Source: Oscillospiraceae bacterium (GTDB lineage: Bacteria; Bacillota; Clostridia; Oscillospirales; Acutalibacteraceae). From it: 9,650 nucleotides of DNA. Made by a program: the position numbers and the translations under genes. The notes beneath the pieces are model-generated. The model searched no databases. It worked only from the letters and a program-made list of their open reading frames with translations, and had not been told where the DNA came from. This document shows, piece by piece, positions 6,172 to 9,650 of the stretch; the first letter of the stretch is position 1, and each line of letters opens with the position of its first letter. The stretch covers positions 1 to 9,650 of the forward strand of contig WQRM01000050.1 in assembly GCA_009786735.1 (NCBI GenBank). The letters are read 5' to 3'.

Positions 6172-6555
6172 TCACTCGCTCTCCGGCGCGGTGAGATCGT
6201 TGGCTTGCACGAGCAGTTCGCGGCGTTGCTCGTCTGTGCCGGAGCGATACAGGATCACCAGATATTGTTCCTCGCGGTTGAGCTGCGCAAAGCGCACAAT
6301 GGAATCATCGATGAGCGCGGTGGAATAATCCGTGTCGTCCGCCAGCACCTCGGCGGGCGCGTTTTCGCCAACGATTTGTCCCAGGGTAATTTGATACAAC
6401 CGCGCAAGGTGCAACAAGGCTTCCACGCTGATTTTGGTGCGCCCGCTTTCGTAGTAGGCGTAGGTCGAACGGTCAATGTGCAAAAAATCCGCAACCTGTT
6501 GTTGGGTTAGCCCGTTGCGACGGCGCAGCTGTTTTATCAATTCAACATAATGCAT
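6172..6555 (-). CDS. XRE/Cro-family helix-turn-helix transcriptional regulator
   Basis: Protein of 127 aa. The N-terminal half is a classic HTH_3 domain: LIKQLRRRNGLTQQQVADFL (6-25), HIDRSTYAYYESGRTKIS (26-43) and the closing helix VEALLHLARLYQI (44-56). The C-terminal half (about 65-127) is a charged, helix-rich segment (VRFAQLNREEQYLVILYRS) of the kind used for dimerisation in SinR-like repressors. AAGGAGG lies 6 nt before the ATG, and a promoter is placed at 6585-6613. The gene lies 75 bp downstream of argH in the same direction but has its own promoter and a strong terminator, so it is probably a separate unit. Target genes cannot be read from the sequence; autoregulation is common in the family. 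Confidence 0.92.
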   Translation of the reverse strand: MHYVELIKQLRRRNGLTQQQVADFLHIDRSTYAYYESGRTKISVEALLHLARLYQITLGQIVGENAPAEVLADDTDYSTALIDDSIVRFAQLNREEQYLVILYRSGTDEQRRELLVQANDLTAPESE

Positions 6556-6584
6556 GAAAAGCCTCCTTCGACATCCTCTTGTTT

Positions 6585-6613
6585 ATTCTACCACACTTTT
6601 GAGCAAAACGCAA
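6585..6613 (-). promoter_or_regulatory. Sigma-A type promoter for the XRE regulator gene
   Basis: Minus strand: -35 TTGCGT (6613-6608), 17-bp spacer, extended -10 TGG-TAGAAT (-10 at 6590-6585). It lies just after the argH stop and about 30 bp before the start codon. The 11-mer TGTGGTAGAAT is the same as in the maf promoter. Confidence 0.55.
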
Positions 6614-6630
6614 GTTGTCGTGGCATCTTT

Positions 6631-7944
6631 TCACGAAATTCGGCGTTGCACGCAGGCTTCGAGCGCAACAAAGGCGTAAATATCGTCGCCAAACAGCTCG
6701 CTGGCGGCTTGGTATTGCGCAAGGGGCAGGGTCTCGAACGTGCAGCCGGCGGCGATGCACTGCGCCACCAGCTCGCCCACGATTTTATAGGCCGTGCGGA
6801 AGGGCATGCCCCGTGCAACCAGATAATCCGCGCAATCGGTGGCGTTGATGAAGCCCTCGGCGGCGGCGCGGCGCATGTGCTCTGGCTTGGCTTTCATCGT
6901 CGCGAGCATGGGCGCGGCGGCCTGCAGGCAGGCACGCACGGTGTCCACGGCATCGAAAATCGCAGGTTTATCCTCCTGCATGTCTTTGTTATAGGCCAAG
7001 GGCTGACCTTTCATCATGGTCAGCAGGGCAGTGAGGTCGCCAAACACGCGCCCGCTTTTGCCACGGATGAGCTCGGCGAGGTCGGGATTCTTTTTTTGCG
7101 GCATCATGGAGCTGCCGGTGGTGTAGGCATCGTCGTGCTCCACAAAGCGGAACTCCCAGCTGCACCACAGGATGAGCTCCTCGCACAGCCGCGACAGGTG
7201 CACCATGATGATGCTCAGCGCGGCGGCAAGCTCCATGCAAAAATCGCGGTCGCTCACGCCGTCGAGCGTGCTGGCGGTGTAGCCATCAAAGCCCAGCGCG
7301 GCGGCAGTGTGGGCGCGATCAATCGCATAGCCCGTACCGGCAAGCGCGCCGCTGCCCAGCGGGCTGACGTTCATGCGTTGTTGGCAATCGTCCAGCCGTG
7401 AGATGTCGCGCCGCAACATCTCTTGATACGCCAGCAGGTGCTGCGCGAACAAAATCGGCTGCGCGCGTTGCAGGTGTGTGTAGCCCGGCATGATGGCATC
7501 GGGGTACTCGTCACGCTGGTGCTGCAGCGCGGCGATGACGGCCTGCACTTCAGCGCGCAATTCGTCGCACTGACCGCGCAGATAAAGCCGCAAATCGGTG
7601 GCCACTTGATCGTTGCGGCTGCGGCCGGTGTGCAGGCGTTTGCCTGCCTCGCCGATGCGTGCAGTGAGCTCGCCTTCGATGAAGCTGTGGATGTCCTCGG
7701 CGGTCATGTCGATGGCAAGCGTGCCGCTTTCGAGCTCCGCCAAAATATCGCGCAAGCCACGCTCGATGGCGGCGCCGTCTTCGGCGGTGATGATACCCTG
7801 CTTGGCGAGCATGGCGGCGTGCGCCAAGCTGCCGGTGATGTCCTCGCGGAACATGCGTGAATCCACGGCGATGGATGCGTTGAAGTCGTGCGCGGCTTGG
7901 TCGGTTTGCTTGGCGAAACGACCCGCCCAAAGTTTGTTTGCCAT
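6631..7944 (-). CDS. argH: Argininosuccinate lyase, short at the C-terminus
   Basis: Protein of 437 aa in the fumarase/aspartase superfamily. It cleaves argininosuccinate to arginine and fumarate, the last step of arginine synthesis, as a cytoplasmic homotetramer. Visible motifs: KLWAGRF (4-10), HTGRSRNDQVATD (105-117), PGYTHLQRAQP with conserved His157, SPLGSGALAGTG (194-205), and the superfamily signature TGSSMMPQKKNPD (276-288) holding the catalytic Ser. The fold is complete up to the region ending in CVQRRIS, where a TGA follows. Family members (about 455-465 aa) usually continue about 20 residues with a GGT/GGP-containing helix. GAGGA lies about 7 nt before the ATG, and a strong promoter overlaps the end of tag. 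No other arginine gene lies in the window. Confidence 0.95.
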   Translation of the reverse strand: MANKLWAGRFAKQTDQAAHDFNASIAVDSRMFREDITGSLAHAAMLAKQGIITAEDGAAIERGLRDILAELESGTLAIDMTAEDIHSFIEGELTARIGEAGKRLHTGRSRNDQVATDLRLYLRGQCDELRAEVQAVIAALQHQRDEYPDAIMPGYTHLQRAQPILFAQHLLAYQEMLRRDISRLDDCQQRMNVSPLGSGALAGTGYAIDRAHTAAALGFDGYTASTLDGVSDRDFCMELAAALSIIMVHLSRLCEELILWCSWEFRFVEHDDAYTTGSSMMPQKKNPDLAELIRGKSGRVFGDLTALLTMMKGQPLAYNKDMQEDKPAIFDAVDTVRACLQAAAPMLATMKAKPEHMRRAAAEGFINATDCADYLVARGMPFRTAYKIVGELVAQCIAAGCTFETLPLAQYQAASELFGDDIYAFVALEACVQRRIS

Positions 7945-7972
7945 CGTGATGTCCTCGCTTTCTTTAAGCTAT

Positions 7973-8001
7973 AGTATAGCACACTTGTGGACATCCGTCA
8001 A
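7973..8001 (-). promoter_or_regulatory. Strong sigma-A type promoter for argH
   Basis: Minus strand: -35 TTGACG (8001-7996), exactly 17-bp spacer, extended -10 TGC-TATACT (-10 at 7978-7973). Both boxes match the consensus at five of six positions. The -35 box overlaps the TGA stop of tag (8000-7998). No obvious ARG-box operator was recognised by eye. Confidence 0.75.
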
Positions 8002-8573
8002 GCGCCGGTCAGCTCTTGATACACAAAACAGCCCATGAAGTGGTCGTTCACCATGCCCGTGGCCTGCATGAACGCATAGATAATCGTGCTGCCCACAAAG
8101 TTGCAGCCGCGCTTCTTTAGGTCCTTGCTGATGGCATCGGAGATAGGGCTGGTGGCCACGAAGTCCTCGATTTTCTCAAAGCGGTTGACAATCGGCTTGT
8201 GGTCAACAAAGCCCCACAGATAGTTGTCCAAGCTGCCGAACTCCTCTTTGATGCGCAGCACAGCTTGTGCGTTTTTTACCGCAGCGTGGACCTTCATCCG
8301 ATTGCGCACGATGCCCGGGTTTTGCAATAGTTCGGCGATTTTTGCGTCGTCATACTGCGCCACTTTTTCCACGTCAAAGTTGTCGAACGCCGCGCGGTAG
8401 TTCTCGCGCTTGTTCAAGATGGTGATCCACGCAAGCCCGGCCTGCGCGCCCTCCAAAATGAGCATCTCGAACAGATGGCGGTCATCGTGCTGCGGGCGCC
8501 CCCACTCGTTGTCGTGGTAGTCCACATAAATGGGGATGTCGCCGCACCAGCTGCAGCGTGTTTTGTCGTTCAT
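7998..8573 (-). CDS. tag: DNA-3-methyladenine glycosylase I
   Basis: Protein of 191 aa, the normal family length. Tag removes 3-methyladenine from alkylated DNA as the first step of base-excision repair. The zinc snap is complete: Cys7 and His20 near the N-terminus (RCSWCG, YHDNEWG), and His178 and Cys182 near the end (NDHFMGC), with the same spacings as in E. coli Tag (C4, H17, H175, C179). The catalytic Glu41 lies in LEGAQAGLAW, whose Trp49 stacks on the base. KKRGCNFVGSTIIYAFMQATG (about 153-173) is also typical. Two ATGs lie in tandem (8576 and 8573). AAAGGAG is 6 nt from the second but only 3 from the first, so 8573 is preferred. It follows the P-loop kinase-like gene after about 15 bp, and its ribosome site lies in that gap, so the two probably form an operon. 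Confidence 0.96.
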   Translation of the reverse strand: MNDKTRCSWCGDIPIYVDYHDNEWGRPQHDDRHLFEMLILEGAQAGLAWITILNKRENYRAAFDNFDVEKVAQYDDAKIAELLQNPGIVRNRMKVHAAVKNAQAVLRIKEEFGSLDNYLWGFVDHKPIVNRFEKIEDFVATSPISDAISKDLKKRGCNFVGSTIIYAFMQATGMVNDHFMGCFVYQELTGA

Positions 8574-8588
8574 CATTTTCTCCTTTTC

Positions 8589-9254
8589 TCAATCCGTCAA
8601 CCCAAAGTGCCGCGCAAGCGCATGCAACGTTTGCGTCCGGGTGTCGGTTTCGGTGTCTTCACGCACAAGCGCGAAAAATCCGCTGTGGGCAAACTGGTCA
8701 TAAATTTGCTGGCTGTTTATTTCCGCCATGCAAGCAAGAAAGTTCTGCATGGTTTTTTCGGGATCATCGGCTTGCAAGATTTGCTCGTTCAAAAACGCTT
8801 TTTCCGGGTCGTTGCGGTCAAAAAAGTGCTCAACCGCCATGGATTGCGGCGAAAGCATGACTGCAACCTGGTGATAATCCGCAATCTCGCGCAGCACATC
8901 AACAGGGATATTGGTGTCCACGATTGTCCGCTGCGTTTGCGACACACTAATCAAGTGCATGATTTCAAACTCAGCGCTTTCGTGCTGCACGCCTTGTATC
9001 CAATCCGAGTATTGTTGCGGTGTTCGGTTGATGAACTCCTGCCAATCCCGCATGGTTTGAAAATAGCACAGGTTGGGGTGCGTTTGCGGGTTGATGAGAT
9101 GCTGGGGAACACAGTCATAATTCTCGCCGCAATGCAGCAGGTTATAGGTTTCGGCAAGCATGCGCACCATGGTGGATTTCCCGGCGTATGCTGTGCCGTT
9201 GATGAACAGCACATTCCTCAAATAATGCTTTAGAAGCTTGTTGTCTATCTGCAT
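8589..9254 (-). CDS. P-loop NTPase, small-molecule-kinase-like, unknown substrate
   Basis: Protein of 221 aa (228 if the upstream in-frame ATG at 9275 is used). The N-terminus has a clear Walker A, FINGTAYAGKSTM, with the Lys at residue 26 (from 9254) after a beta strand, as in shikimate, adenylate and cytidylate kinases and zeta-toxin-like kinases. A TIVDTNIP segment (about 110-117) may act as the Walker B strand. The middle (CYFQTMRDWQEFINRTPQQY) and the RNDPEKAF region could form the substrate and LID parts. I recognise no named family. Start choice: an AAGGGG lies about 11 nt before the 9254 ATG (rather far), while the 9275 ATG has only a weak AGG. It is followed closely by tag. No clear promoter was found; the upstream gap is filled with repeat elements. 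Confidence 0.8.
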   Translation of the reverse strand: MQIDNKLLKHYLRNVLFINGTAYAGKSTMVRMLAETYNLLHCGENYDCVPQHLINPQTHPNLCYFQTMRDWQEFINRTPQQYSDWIQGVQHESAEFEIMHLISVSQTQRTIVDTNIPVDVLREIADYHQVAVMLSPQSMAVEHFFDRNDPEKAFLNEQILQADDPEKTMQNFLACMAEINSQQIYDQFAHSGFFALVREDTETDTRTQTLHALARHFGLTD

Positions 9255-9280
9255 GTCATCATTTTCCCCTTGCATTTTTT

Positions 9281-9330
9281 GCCTAAAACCACCCCGCCGT
9301 TGCGACGCACCCCTCCACGGAGGGGAATGA
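9281..9330 (-). repeat. Short palindromic REP-like element
   Basis: Perfect 7-bp hairpin CCCCTCC (9310-9316) / GGAGGGG (9319-9325). On the minus strand it is followed by GTGCGTCGCAACGGCG and then GGGGTGGTTTTAGGC. The order (CCCCTCC-GGAGGGG hairpin, variable GC-rich part, GGGGTGGTTT) resembles short dispersed repeats I recall from Clostridia intergenic regions. That family link is from memory, not tested. It lies directly upstream of the P-loop gene. Confidence 0.5.
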
Positions 9331-9347
9331 GCTTATCACAAACAGTT

Positions 9348-9420
9348 TCACCGCGAAGCGGCGTAAAGTTCTTTTGGTTACTTTTCTTTCAAGAAAAGTA
9401 ACGCCTGCGCGGCGAGCGCA
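9348..9420 (-). repeat. Hairpin repeat, full copy behind comM
   Basis: Contains the exact 57-bp match (9364-9420) to 6111-6167, including the perfect 12-bp hairpin (9402-9391 with 9388-9377). Read on the minus strand it continues into CGCCGCTTCGCGGTG (mini-palindrome 9351-9361), also present in the galU copy. It begins at the base right after the TGA stop of the comM-like gene and is in sense orientation to it. Confidence 0.85.
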
Positions 9421-9650
9421 TCACTCCGACCAAAACTTGCGGTCGAGGCTGCGGAACTGAATCGCCTCGGCCAGGTGCTGCACGGCGATGCGCTCGCTGC
9501 CGTCGAGGTCGGCCACGGTGCGCGCCACCCGCAGGATTTTGTCATAGGCCCGCGCACTCAGCCCCAACGCCGCAAACGCGCCTTCCAGCAGGCGGCGGCT
9601 TTCGTCGTCCAGCGGGCAAAACTGGCGGGTTTGTGCGGGCGTCATCTGCC
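9421..9650 (-). CDS. ComM/YifB-type Mg-chelatase-like AAA+ ATPase, C-terminal end (partial)
   Basis: Only the last 75-76 codons are in the window; the gene enters from the right edge. The visible part is the C-terminal helical domain of the Mg-chelatase-like (ChlI) family: QMTPAQTRQFCPLDDESRRL, LGLSARAYDKILRVARTVADL, and the ending HLAEAIQFRSLDRKFW, which is close to invariant in YifB/ComM proteins. These are hexameric AAA+ helicase-like ATPases; ComM promotes branch migration during natural transformation in Gram-negative bacteria, while the role in Clostridia is not established. The frame is open through the window edge, so the internal ATG at 9645 is not the start. A dispersed hairpin repeat begins immediately after the TGA stop. 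Confidence 0.92.
   Translation of the reverse strand, partial: QMTPAQTRQFCPLDDESRRLLEGAFAALGLSARAYDKILRVARTVADLDGSERIAVQHLAEAIQFRSLDRKFWSE

Noticed and set aside
6586..6633. Programmed read-through or frameshift restoring the ArgH tail
   Set aside because: Reading past the TGA gives about 15 codons unlike the ArgH C-terminus, and the other frames do not match either.
6550..7401. Long open frame on the plus strand antisense to argH (283 codons)
   Set aside because: It is a shadow of a clear ArgH on the other strand and has no recognisable domain.
8475..9233. Long open frame on the plus strand antisense to the P-loop and tag genes (252 codons)
   Set aside because: Both genes on the minus strand have motifs and ribosome sites; this frame has neither.

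Overview
The window looks like a chromosomal piece of a moderately GC-rich Firmicute, most likely a gut-type Clostridia (Oscillospirales/Ruminococcaceae-like). The placement is inferred from strong AAGGAGG-type ribosome sites, sigma-A style promoters with 17-bp spacers, a Gram-positive style lipoprotein, a Prok-RING/DUF2628 protein, and dispersed palindromic repeats. No phage, transposase, CRISPR array, rRNA or tRNA is visible. All large genes are intact except the one cut by the right edge.

Layout. Positions 39-1588 (+): a lipoprotein with a DxNxDGxDE motif, followed closely by a class II (fructose-bisphosphate/tagatose type) aldolase. The aldolase overlaps tail-to-tail with a Maf nucleotide pyrophosphatase gene (1565-2122, -). 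Divergent promoters (about 2153-2232) separate maf from a four-gene (+) operon at 2265-5983. Its genes encode a RING-like/zinc-ribbon/DUF2628 membrane protein, a possible PH-like protein with a zinc ribbon and Gly-rich tail, a membrane-anchored kinesin-light-chain-like TPR protein, and GalU (UTP-glucose-1-phosphate uridylyltransferase). The first three have no established function; their link to GalU and the predicted membrane segments hint at an envelope role.

The rest is on the minus strand. Read in the direction of transcription it holds: the 3' end of a ComM/YifB-type Mg-chelatase-like gene (9650-9421), an unassigned P-loop kinase-like gene (9254-8589) joined to tag (3-methyladenine DNA glycosylase I), argH (own promoter; protein short at its C-terminus), and an XRE-family repressor gene (own promoter, followed by an intrinsic terminator).

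The most interesting non-coding signal is a hairpin repeat. An exact 57-bp copy lies directly after comM and 4 bp after the XRE gene. A diverged, oppositely oriented copy lies directly after galU. In all three cases the element begins at or within a few bases of the TGA stop and is in sense orientation to that gene, so it behaves like a mobile or recurrent 3'-UTR module. The most interesting protein-coding candidate is the RING / possible-PH / TPR / galU operon.
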